Source of the DNA: Cryptomeria japonica
Lineage: Eukaryota > Streptophyta > Pinopsida > Cupressales > Cupressaceae
Length of the DNA stretch: 64,000 bases
NCBI RefSeq assembly: GCF_030272615.1
Contig: NC_081413.1
Coordinates: 443,509,038 to 443,573,037 of the forward strand
Direction of reading: 5' to 3'
Each line of letters begins with the position of its first letter. Positions within the stretch are counted from its first letter, which is position 1. The translations under genes were made by a program, and so were the position numbers. Positions 33,020 through 42,999 of the stretch are shown here, in pieces. Under the pieces are notes generated by a model, which had not been told where the DNA came from, ran no database searches, and saw nothing but the letters and a program-made list of their open reading frames with translations.

Positions 33020-33893
33020 TGTTGGGGCAAGTGGCTTATTTAAAAATAATGTGTGAGCTGCCGTATCTAAAGGAATATAGTGGATATCTGACATTATACA
33101 TAGGGGTTGGGCAGTTTGAACTTGACCTCAATGCTTGCCACAATTCGCTCAACACCACTACACCCACGATAGTTTCGAAGCTGATAACAAAGGTAATCCT
33201 TTTTGTATGGAAAAGCCAAAATAAAACCAAACCCGATAATCATAATACTTGCAAAGACCAAAATAGATATTTTTGTTAAGATTTGTAAAATATGCAAGGC
33301 TCAGAATTATAAGAGCCATGGAATTAAAGGGTGAGGTTTATTTTAGAAGATTTATATGTTGTAAAAAGGGGATATGGTTGATTTTCCAAATCATATGGTT
33401 TTAAGCCATATTGGGTAAAATTTGTGTATAAAAAGGGGGGTAAGTTGTGAGCATGGGGGTAGACATTGGAGATTGGAGAATGGTGAGAGAAGTGTGAGAG
33501 AATTTTTGGAGAGCTTGTGATAGTGAATTGTTTGTCTCTATGCATTGGGAGCTTGCAGTCAAGTTTGTTGTACTTGAGAGAGAAGAACATTTCTAATTCA
33601 TTATCGTCCGAGGAGACTCAAGGAGACTTTGTAACAATTTGTAGGCCTTGTAATCTTTTTCTGGAGCATAATCAAGGATCGGTCACTCTGTTGGAGAGGG
33701 ACCCGGAGACGTAGCCGTTTGGTGAACTCCGTTATCAACTTGTGTTTTGTCTTCTCTCTTCTATCTCTTTTCTATTCAATCTATCGGTATTTGATTATTA
33801 TGTTTATTTAAGCAATTTGATTGTAATTTTAAGACCTTCATTTAATCGTTGTAAGAGTTAACATCTCACGTGCAACAGTCATAGATCCTAACA
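33020..33893 (+). repeat. Possible solo LTR next to ERF-A exon 1
   Basis: TGTTGGGGCAAG at 33020 and CCTAACA at 33893 give TG...CA ends. Inside are TGTATAAAAAGGGG near 33424 (TATA-like), a purine-rich leader, and GACCCGGAGACGTAGCCGTTTGGTGAACTC near 33700-33730, of the kind often seen in plant Copia LTRs. The flanking five bases (TCCAC and TCAGA) do not match, and there is no second copy in the window, so the left end is uncertain. Confidence 0.4.
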
Positions 33894-34060
33894 TCAGATC
33901 ACCCAGAAAGGTTCTGAAATTGAAAATTTTAATAATAATAACAAAACCCATCTGTGTAGAAAGGATGCATTGGCGATGAGTTGTGTTATGTCGCGTGGAG
34001 ATGATGAGAATAGTTTCACGACATTCAAAACACCCATCTGCTGCGTCAACAAAGAAACCG
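33894..34060 (+). pseudogene. ERF-A exon 1 (AP2/ERF gene copy A)
   Basis: Recognised through its twin at 52628-52832: both have an Asn run (NNNNKTH in A, NNNNTH in B) and end VNKET/INTET just before a GT donor. The exon ends at 34060 with one base of a split codon; GTGATC follows. Upstream of the Asn run the frame meets a stop near 33888, exactly where the LTR-like sequence begins, so the original start codon is lost or displaced. The first in-frame Met now is 33976. The exon is short and poorly conserved. I infer that it encodes the N-terminal tail of an ERF transcription factor. Confidence 0.6.
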
Positions 34061-35152
34061 GTGATCACCTCCATCTCCTCAATCTTGATATAATTGTACA
34101 TAGTTTTTCAGCAGCGTACAATTTATTCTTTACTGTACATAGTGGTTTGCAATCATGAAAATTTTGACTTTAAAAAAGAATATATAGCTATAATCTATTT
34201 GTTAGAATTTTCAGATCTGTGCGTACAAGTAACCCTACTCTATTGGGGTATTTAGTCCTGCTTGTTAATGTAGATTAACTCCCAAACTCACCTAAAACCT
34301 CAGAAAAAGGTGTTGATTTCTCTTAATTTTGATGATAAAGCAGATGGTGCTTCAGAGAAGAATTTTTTCCCCGATAGTAATCTATCTCTGCAAACATATA
34401 CATGCAATCTGTTTCCATACTCACAATTTTCTACCATCTTTTAATCTGAAAAAAGAAACTTGTACATAAGAAAACGAAACATTGAATCATTATAATAGAC
34501 AAAGAAACAATGAAACTTAAACGCATCAAGGCAATCAAGGTTAGAATACCAAGAACAAACCATAACGATTTATTTCTTTGTCTAGGCACGTATAGATTCA
34601 TCTATTCACTTGTCCACTGTCTAATAAATGGAAATACGATGAAACCCTCTCATTACAAGTGCCGAGGCTTCCACAACATTTTTAAATGTTAGAAGTTTAA
34701 AGGTTCTTTTTCTTGTTAGATTTTTGTTGCTAGATCATTGAGTGTGATGTAAAATAGTGTGATGTAAAATATTAAATAAAATCTGTATATAATTGAAATT
34801 TGAGCTTGAAGTTTGAGCTTGATTTCTCTTCTTGATAGTAGATCAAGAAATATGATTTCAAATATCCAATAGAACACATAAACTACTACTGATTAAAATA
34901 AAATCAAATAAAAAAATTGTTAGAAATTGCTGAACACAAAAATTGTTCTATAATGCAAAATTAAAAAGTACTAATTCAACTACTCCAGAAAGCACATATC
35001 AGAAAGCAGAAAGGAGGCAATTGACGACCCAACAAATATTCCGTGGAAAGATACTTTGTGCACTTCAAATTATTGGTAGAAGATCCATGAGTTCATTCAA
35101 ATTTTGTATATGAAAATAACTTATTTGGGGTTATTAAATGACAACTGTGCAG
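34061..35152 (+). other. ERF-A intron
   Basis: Begins GTGATCACC after ...GAAACCG and ends ACAACTGTGCAG. Phase 1: the split codon rejoins as GAA. AT-rich, about 1.09 kb. I see no element boundaries inside. Confidence 0.6.
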
Positions 35153-35315
35153 AAAGGAACGTCATTGGAATAAAAGAGCAGAAGACTATAATGAGGGCTG
35201 TCGTCAAGCAAGGGAATTCGAACAAAACGCGTTACAGAGGAGTGAGACAGAGGCCCTGGGGTAAGTGGGCTGCAGAAATCAGAGACCCAAAAAAGGCTGT
35301 TCGGGTATGGCTCGG
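35153..35315 (+). pseudogene. ERF-A exon 2, N-terminal half of AP2 domain
   Basis: After the acceptor the frame reads [14 protein letters not shown], then [20 protein letters not shown] and KKAVRVWLG. This is the first part of an AP2/ERF DNA-binding domain: the YRG element and the three beta strands that contact the GCC box. Ala14 and Asp19 of the domain are those of ERF rather than DREB proteins. The closest subgroup is probably ERF group X-like; this is a guess from memory of the family. The frame is cut at LG (35311-35315, CTCGG) by the TRIM-like element and continues at 37104. As it stands the reading runs 11 codons into the LTR and stops near 35349. Confidence 0.9.
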
Positions 35316-35770
35316 TGTTAGCGTAGTTAATTTCTTGTTCCTACCTTGATCCACGGAGCTTAGATTACACATGCTCTCTTTTATAAGATGTGATTTACGG
35401 AGAAGCATGAATACATACTTGTTTGCTTATACATTTTGTTTTCTTTCGTAATTTATGGAGAAGTATGTTTGCATGCTTGTTTGCTTATACATTTTGTTTT
35501 CTTTCGTAATTTATGGAGAAGTATGTTTGCATGCCTGAATGTAATCCTAACCAAGGAGTTTTCTCTTTGCCATTTCAGTTGATCTCCAGAAATTTCATGC
35601 ATCTTGTGCATAATTTCTGCTCTAATGATCTATATATCATTTGTAATCATAGAGATCTGTAATAATGAAAATGGTTTTATTGCTTTCATTTGTTCTTCTG
35701 ATTTTTCTTCTGCAAGTTTTGCTCTTCTCTTCTTGCTAGATCCGTACTGTGCAGATTAGAAAATTTTACA
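35316..35770 (+). repeat. TRIM 5' LTR with internal 58-bp tandem duplication
   Basis: 455 bases against 397 in the 3' LTR. The difference is one extra copy of a 58-base unit (35419-35476 and 35477-35534), which starts TTGTTTGCTTATACATTTTG and ends TATGTTTGCATGC. The units are identical by eye, so the duplication is recent. Confidence 0.93.
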
Positions 35771-35782
35771 TGGTATCAGAGC
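35771..35782 (+). other. Primer binding site of the TRIM-like element
   Basis: TGGTATCAGAGC directly abuts the CA end of the 5' LTR: a perfect initiator tRNA-Met complement. Confidence 0.95.
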
Positions 35783-36706
35783 CCGGAGCTAGAAGGAAGG
35801 AACACAACAATTATTTGCAGGCAGATTCTTGAAGATAACCATCATCATGGAAGCTGATGTAGATCTCTATTTCTAAATGCATGCATATTCTTCCCCTCAT
35901 TTTTGCATGCTCCTTGCTTTTTTTCTTATATTCATTCTTTAAAAATTGTACGTGCTTTGAAAGCACCACATGATAAAGATCTGAAAAATTTGGGGCTTTG
36001 TAAAAATTGAATTTTTAGAAAGTTTGCGTGGGAGTTTTGCTTAATGCATTTAGTATAGGTTTCTTTTAATAAGTTTCCTGAATAAAATAGAAGATTAAAG
36101 TTGCTATGCAGTCTTCTTCCAATTGACAGTCAAAAGTATTCTTTTGTTCTAAGTTCTTGTCTACATGAAATTCTAATGTTGCAACTCTGTTTACTCCTAA
36201 AGATTCTTTCTAGCGGGGTTCCTAACTACATGAGGTTCCAGAGTCGCATCCTCAAGTGCTTCCAGCATTTCTTTCTAGTGGAACATTATTGAGCAATGGA
36301 TAAACAATGGTATCATCCCAAGCAGAGGTCATCTTTGTAGTTCTTCAGTTTGAAGCCCATTTCTGCAGATTCCATATCTGCCTGTCTTTAGATGATCAGT
36401 TTCTGTATTTAGAGACTGTGTACTTGTCTGTTCATCCATTTGAGCAATACAGAATATGTACAACTGCATTTTCAAAGTATCTCAGAGGTACTCATGTAGT
36501 GATTTCTATGATTCTCTACAATCCTGTTGCAGTGTGGATTCATTTGCAGTTCTTCTTCATCAGTAATTGCAACTTTCTTCTATAATTCGAATAATGGTCA
36601 GGAGTTTCTCTTAGTTGGGTTTTCTCCTTTCTTCTTTGTAATCGGGTTCTTAATCAAGCTTTGTTGCCAAGACCCATATCTCTCCTTAGTTAGGCTTAAG
36701 GGAGGG

Positions 36707-37103
36707 TGTTAGCGCAGTTAACTTCTTGTTCCTACCGTGATCCATGGAGCTTAGATTACACATGCTCTCTTTTATAAGATGTGATTTACGGAGAAGCATG
36801 AATACATACTTGTTTTCTTACACATTTTGTTTGCTTCCATAACTTATGGAGAAGTATGTTTGCATGCTTGAATGTAATCCTAACCAAGGAGTTTTCTCTT
36901 TGCCACTTCAGTTGATCTCCAGAAATTTCATGCATCTTGTGCATAATTTCTGCTCCAATGATCTATATATCATTTGTAATCATAGAGATCTGTAATAATG
37001 AAAATGGTTTTATTGCTTTCATGTGTTCTTCTGATTTTTCTTCTGCAAGTTTTGCTCTGCTCTTCTTGCTAGATCCATACTGTGCAAGTTAGAAAATTTT
37101 ACA
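36707..37103 (+). repeat. TRIM 3' LTR
   Basis: Starts TGTTAGCGCAGTTAAC after the AAGGGAGGG polypurine tract and ends TTTTACA before CTCGG. It has a single copy of the 58-base unit and only scattered substitutions relative to the 5' LTR. Confidence 0.95.
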
Positions 37104-37555
37104 CTCGGCACTTTCCCCACAGCGGAAGATGCAGCCAAAGCTTATGATGATGCTGCTTTCAAATTCAGGGGCGCAAGGGTCAAATTAAACTTTCCAGAGC
37201 GAGCATCACTTTCGCACCATAATAATAATAATGTTTGCGTTGCTTGTACTGTAGAGATTCCAGCTGTACCCTCAATATTAACAGGTGCAATTTCTAACTT
37301 GGTTTCTTCCTCACCATCTTTATCTCCAATGGCCGACTTTTGTGGGAATACCGAACTCGTACATAATGATAAGAGTGATTGTTATCTTCCTTATGATGTA
37401 ACTCAGCGCTGTACTCGTTTTACAAGGCAGCAGCAACAGCACTTGGCTGTATGGTTCATCCATATCCAACTAAGGAAATAGATATGAATATCTTAGAAGA
37501 TGCTTCTTCGGTGAAAGCAAAACGTGGAAAATACACAATAAATATTACAGGTTAA
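37104..37555 (+). pseudogene. ERF-A exon 2, rest of AP2 domain and C-terminus
   Basis: Beginning with the duplicated CTCGG, the frame gives [20 protein letters not shown] and [12 protein letters not shown], the amphipathic helix and end of the AP2 domain, in frame with 35153-35315 once the element is ignored. A Ser/Asn-rich tail follows with SPMADFCG, and the frame ends at 37481. From 37400 a second frame gives [20 protein letters not shown] through to TAA at 37553-37555, and this second frame is the one that aligns with the C-terminus of ERF-B (YISAVSLIYMAAATPAACIV). So a frameshift near 37395-37400 has changed the end. The gene is broken twice, by the insertion and the frameshift. Confidence 0.85.
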
Positions 37556-39184
37556 TAAATTAAATTTATAGGAAAATACATAATAAATATTGGATTAGCT
37601 ACAACATTTGTTGTTAATAGGTGAGAGAGTACGACGAGAACAACGTGGGACGGCTGGCGACTGTGCTTGGTCGGCTGGAGATTGCGTTGGGCGGCTGGAA
37701 GTGGTTTTTGGCAGAGCGATTTTAACTGTAGTGGAGACAAAGAGTTGCACAATATTCACTCAAATTCAGTCATAATTGCAGTAGTGAGAAGCCAGACTTA
37801 GTTACTTAATATTTATATTGTTTTCTACAACTGCTCTCATTTTAAGAATATTATGTTAGAAGTTATTCAGCTTTGTAGATAGTAGAATCATCAACCTTGG
37901 AATTTTTTATTAGCTCTAAGAGTAGGTTAAAATTGTTATTATTATTTAGTCAATTATAATTTTATTTTCATAGTATTATCCATGTTGTGGATCAAATCGA
38001 AAGAAAAATTAAATGTGAATATCGGATCATTTGAAGATGCAAGGTAGTTGAGGAGAGAGTTTTTATTTTTATTTTTAACTTTAATTTATGGTGTTTTTTA
38101 TTAAAAGGGCCAAGCAGGTTTTGAAGGGACTTAGAACCGTTTTTACAAAAAGCTATCATCAGAGAACCATTAGTAAACCATCAACAAATAGGCAGCCAAG
38201 AAAACCAGATGACCAAGAAAGGACCCATACACCACAAAAGAGGGCAACACAACTAGTTCAAGTTTTAAATTCATAGTGTTAATATAAATATGTGCCTTTA
38301 ATTATCAAGTTTATTTTTTATTTTTGAATTGAAATAAAATAAAATAAAATCTATTTTGGTGTTAAAATAAAGCAGGCATTTTTATATTATGGGAAAGAAT
38401 TAATCCCTAAAATATAATACTATATTTAGAATAAGCACACTTAGATGACTTATATTCTATGAAATTTAAAATTGTGCATGATGTTCGATAATATACACAC
38501 CTACGACCTTAAATGTTAGATGCATTCTTCAACACAAAGCCTTCTAAACTTAAGTACTTGTAATAATTTTCAATTGTATCCCTACCCACAAATGAAAGAC
38601 TTGGTATCATTAGAAAATATTGTTGAAACTTGATAAAATAGGGTGTAGAAGTTTACCACCTTTGCCCTTGTACCTTTATCAAATTCTATTGATCAATTAA
38701 ATAATTTTTATAAAATTTGAAGACACATTACATTGTATGCAATAGATGTGTAAATAATTGTCAATGATGTGATATAATGATAATGAGAGCTTAATATTAA
38801 ATGTATTAATGATTGATAATGAACTAATGTAAGAATTGGAGTTTATTATTAGCTGACATGACAGCTAATGTAAAAAAAATTACTCATGCAAAATGGAGCA
38901 ATGAAATGAATGTTAGTGTAGCTATTCTATTGAATCATTATAGGCCTATTATTTTGTTATGTCCTTATACAACTCTATACATTACTTTCCTCATTGTATA
39001 TAAGTTCTTATGTAGTTCAAATAAAATCATCAAGTTATATTTTCTATTTCATTTGGTACCAACACATTGCTTTCTCCTACGCACCTGTGAATGAGATATG
39101 AGCGTTGCTTTTGTTGATCTTTGATCCTATGAATAATATGGTATAATGAATTTTCATGCAATAGGAGTGTTGAAGTTGCAAAAG
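37556..39184. other. Intergenic AT-rich sequence, no gene recognised
   Basis: After ERF-A a GC-richer patch (37620-37730, repeated GGCTGG...) is followed by AT-rich DNA. A 62-codon ORF at 38088-38276 is basic and Gln/Thr-rich, but I see no family and would not call it a gene. Confidence 0.4.
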
Positions 39185-39950
39185 TCATGCTTTGCCCTTG
39201 TATTTTGAATAGAGTTGTCTTACTAGAGGAGTCTTATTGGAATTGGGTTGTCTTACTGGAGGATTCTTTCTCTTCTTTTGATTAGCTATTGCATTGCTTT
39301 CTCTAGATCCAGAGGATTCACCTTTCTCAAATCGAAGTCCTCGCATATCCTTTCCATGTCTATGACTTTCCAACATCTCATTAAGCCTTGCTGAGCTAGC
39401 TTTGAATTTGTCAATGTAATCATTAGCAGTAGCAAGTACATCCCTTAAGGCAACAATTTGTCTTTCAAGTTCTTGACCATTATTCCTTGATTGTGTCAAC
39501 TCAAGCTTCAACTGATCATTCTCCTAGGTAAGCCTCAAGTATTCATTAGCTCTTTCCTTCAATGATTGTGCCATATTCTCTTCATTTTTCTTTCGGTCCT
39601 CAATTTATTTATTCAGCCTCATCACAATGGATTGCATCTAATTCTTCAATACAACATTCTCTCTCTCAATCTTGTCAATTTCATCAACTTTATCCTGATT
39701 TTCCATGATTTGATCTTCTTTCTCCTTCAGCTTGTCCATCAATTCTTTCCTCTTGTCTCTTGAAGTATTCACTTGATCCTTCAAGTCATTAATGAAATCA
39801 TCAGCAACATTCAAGTTTTTTTCAAGGAACTGATCTTATTTCTTGCTGCATCAAGTTCCTCAAGTGCCACACTGAGCTATCTCTGAAAACCGAAATCCAT
39901 TGAGTCAATCTCCTAGACCTTTCTCTAGCAGATAAGCTTCCTCAGAGGAA
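39185..39950 (-). pseudogene. Coiled-coil gag fragment related to N1 gag
   Basis: Read leftward from about 39950 the minus strand gives LDAARNKISSLKK, then DFINDLKDQVNTSRDKRKEL and ENDQLKLELTQSRNNGQELE, then YIDKFKASSARLNEML, GLRFEKGESSG and VRQPNSNK (the last part is the ORF 39185-39511). This parallels the N1 gag in order: coiled coil, YKEKFKKSSEE, GIGFEVGESSG, IRQPNAYK. The zinc knuckles that should follow are missing, because the fragment ends near 39180. A few stops and one frameshift are present. The PBS and LTR of the same element lie immediately upstream (39955-40885). Confidence 0.75.
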
Positions 39951-39954
39951 ATAG

Positions 39955-39966
39955 ACTCTAATACCA
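39955..39966 (-). other. Primer binding site of the N1-related element
   Basis: Minus-strand TGGTATTAGAGT, two bases after the LTR end; one to two changes from the initiator tRNA-Met site. Confidence 0.75.
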
Positions 39967-39968
39967 AT

Positions 39969-40885
39969 TGTTGGAAATGGGGATCACTAAGAGGGGAGGG
40001 TGAATCAGTGATCTATCGGTTAGAAAATTTTCAGATTTAACTTTAAGCCACCAGAAGCATAAACATGAAACTTAAATACAAGAACATAAAACAATCAACC
40101 ACAAAATAATAAAACCGGATTTTTACCTGGAAACCCAAATGGGAAAACCCATGATGGGATTTGAACCCACAATATTATTCCACTATAGCTAGTAGAAAAA
40201 CAATATTACAATATGGAGGATGCACAAGCATTCAGGAACACTGCCTAGAGCTCACTGCTCAAATACAATAAGGGCTACAACCCTGGAAGGATCACTACCT
40301 TACTGATTAATGAGAATCATAAATTACAACAAATAAACTCCAAAATAGCATCTACAGTGCTTGGATGAGTTCCGATTAAGTGCCAAATACAATGACTGAA
40401 CTACCTTTGTTGTTCTGCTTTATTCTGCCCTGTTCACTGTCTCAGCTAGCGACCAGATCAAGAATGAGCACACGAAACAATGCCAAAATGGATTATTGAT
40501 CACCACTCACTCACATACAATCATATCATACATCAAAAAGATCAACTACACTGGTCATATATATTTGCAATAATAAAAAAGATCACTTATCATGTTGGCC
40601 TACTAATGTAACGTGTAGTCATATCTCAGCTTAACTGGATCACCAAAGATAAATGTGGATCAGAAAAACAACAATAAAATGATGTCTCCATATTGGCCCA
40701 ATCATCCCATACACGATTCATGACTCCGCAATCACTGGAAAGCTTTCGGACCAAAACAACTCTATTCATCTTGAAATGTCGGTTAACTGGCTATCAGTTG
40801 ACATCCTCTTCCGAAAATCAAGATCCATGATTACTAGATGGGAATCTCATGAAAAGTTACCATCAATGTCAACCCTAAACTAACA
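39969..40885 (-). repeat. 5' LTR of the N1-related element
   Basis: About 917 bases. The minus strand starts TGTTAGTTTAGGGTTGACAT at 40885 and ends ...CATTTCCAACA at 39969. It contains, on the minus strand, GAGCAGTGAGCTCTAGGCAG (40244-40263) and TTTTCCCATTTGGGTTTCCAG, motifs also seen in LTRs of N1, Copia-1 and Copia-2. No second LTR copy is present; the rest of the element is lost. The start abuts the RNase H of a Gypsy element. Confidence 0.7.
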
Positions 40886-40886
40886 A

Positions 40887-42980
40887 TCATCCATCAGAAG
40901 CCATTGGATGAGTGTGAATTGCCAATAACTTAAACTTTGTACCCTGGTATATACTATCTAAGTTTATTAAGGGCATATATATCATTACTAACATTATTTT
41001 TTCTATCATAGTGTAGCTCATCTCAGATCCTTGGAGAATTTTACTAATATAGTAAATTGAATTTTCAATGGTTCCATCTTTTTGTGCCAACACTACTCCA
41101 ACTGCATAACCAGAGGCATCTATGTAAGTATAAAATGGAAGATTCCACTAAGGACCTTGCAAGACTAGTGCCTGAGTAAGGACCATCTTGAGATCTTCAG
41201 AGGCTTTGTCACATGTTGTAGACCATTGAAAATGCACATCTCTAAGGAGAAGACCATACAAAGGACTTGCTATTGTGCTGAAGTTTTTAACGAATCTTCT
41301 ATAATATCTAGCATGACCTAGAAAACTCCTTGCATCTTTCTATTTAGTGGGTATTGAAAGAGTCTTGATTATCTCAATCTTAGCAAGATCCTCTATAATT
41401 CGTTTGGCTGAGATGTAGTGTCCCAGTACTACTTCCTATATCATTAAAAAGTATTTTTTACTTTTTAATAAAATTTTATGATCCTGACATGTCTATAGTA
41501 CATTGGACAAAACTATCAAGTGCTTCTTGAAAATCAAGTTCATTAGTGGTGAAGTCATTCATGTATATTTCCATGCAATTGAGAGAGATATTTGCAAAGA
41601 TGTTCAACTCTGCCATTTGAAAGGTTGTTGGAGCATTACATAAACCAAATAGAAGAACAGGGTATACATACATTCCCCATGGATAGGTAAAAGTGGTCTT
41701 GTCCTAGTCCTATGGTGCTATTTGAATTTGATTATAGCCACTGAACCCATCAAGGAAAGAAAAATACTTTTTATTTGCTAGAGAATCTAGAACTGATCAA
41801 TAAAGGGTAGTGGAAAATGGTTCTTCTTTGTAGATTTTCTCAACTCCCTATTTTGCAAACATACCCTCATCTTACCATTCTTCTTGGGAACAATCACCAA
41901 AGGTGAAACCCATTCACTATTTGAGATGGAGTAAATAAATCCAGCATCTAATAATTTTTTTGACTCAGTTTTGATAATTTCTGTAAGAGATGGATTGACT
42001 ATTCTCTTTGGATTCCTTATTGGCTTGGTATTCTCCTACATGTATACCCTATGAGTACATAGTTTAGGGTCCAAACCTACCATATCAATATAGTCCCAAG
42101 AAAATATAGCAAAGTTATTCTCTTTCAATATATTTGTTACAAAATTCTCTTGCTATACAGAGAGATTATTATTGACAATGAGTGTTTTCCCAGGGACTAT
42201 TTCTATTTTCTTAGTGATATCTTTCATGGAGGTTGTATTTACACAAGGTAACATAATTTCATGTGGCATAAATGTATGGAGTACTACAGGTGTGATCAAA
42301 CTATTATTAGATAATTGCATTTGTAGTGGACATACAAAATTTATTGAAGTACCTTCTCCTGAAGCTTCAGGACCATATGTATTGTCCAATATTTGTGTCA
42401 AAACTTGATCTTCATCTTGTAACTGCAAAAGAGGACTTCTATCAAGCATCATTAGGTTCATGAAATGTTTTTCATTTTCTTCTGGTTCATCACCTAGATC
42501 AAGCCAAACAAGTTGATCTGATTCTTCATGTGGTTGGGCTAGAGGATAAAGTGTTAACTTCTTTTTTCTATCACCATTGGAGATAATCATATCTTCTTAT
42601 ATGCATCCTGTGTATGTATCGGTAGTAGTCAAACATGGCCTTCCCAAAAATCTAGGATATCCTCCTAGGGTATCTTTAGGAGATAGAATCATGAAATCAG
42701 TTGAATATTCCCATGAGTCAATATTTTATCACAATCTTCCATCATACCATCTGGCTTGATAGTGGAACTATCTGCCAATTGAAGGATAGTATGTGTAGGT
42801 CTTATATATGTTAGGTTTAGATGCTACATGATATCTTTTGTCATGACCTTAATAGCATCTCATAAATCAATGAGGTCATTTTGAACCGTGACTCCATTTA
42901 TTATTATTCCAACTACTGGGCTAGCAAGGTTTGAATATTTATGCATAATCACCTTCCCCAGCATTATATCAGCTAGCTTT
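40887..42980 (-). pseudogene. Ty3/Gypsy pol: protease, reverse transcriptase, RNase H
   Basis: From the right: a retroviral-type protease region (SPVVGIIINGVTVQNDLIDL near 42850-42920), an acidic linker (ORF 42153-42590), then the RT: KRIVNPSLTEIIKTE and DAGFIYSISNSEWVSPLVIV near 41900-42000, and YPVLLFGLCNAPTTFQ with MEIYMNDFTT (41550-41670). The catalytic YMDD reads YMND. RNase H start LAQKDGTIENSIYYISKIL is at 41030-41090, and the match ends at 40887, where the LTR of the N1-related element begins. No integrase is present. Order PR-RT-RH places it in Ty3/Gypsy. Many frameshifts; inactive. Confidence 0.82.
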
Positions 42981-42999
42981 CCCATTACATGTACTATTG

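Larger units (their letters stand above)
35316..37103 (+). mobile_element. TRIM-like small LTR retrotransposon inside the ERF-A AP2 domain
   Basis: 1,788 bases with target duplication CTCGG at 35311-35315 and 37104-37108. 5' LTR 35316-35770, perfect PBS at 35771-35782, ~920-bp interior without a coding frame, polypurine AAGGGAGGG at 36698-36706, and 3' LTR 36707-37103. Both LTRs start TGTTAGCG and end AAATTTTACA. There is no gag or pol, so this is a terminal-repeat-in-miniature type element needing a Copia helper (the PBS is of the initiator tRNA-Met type). Both ends and the duplication are intact, so the insertion is clean. Confidence 0.95.

Noticed and set aside
32950-33030. tRNA T-arm-like hairpin GGGGGATTCAAACCCCC
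   Set aside because: Only the T-arm is visible; no acceptor, D or anticodon stems could be built on either strand. A SINE head is possible but unsupported.
36101-36712. ORFs inside the TRIM-like element
   Set aside because: Short, overlapping in different frames, hydrophobic, without gag or pol motifs; treated as non-coding interior.
38088-38276. 62-codon basic ORF
   Set aside because: Looks protein-like in places (Arg/Lys/Gln-rich), but there is no family, promoter or paralogue in the window to support it.
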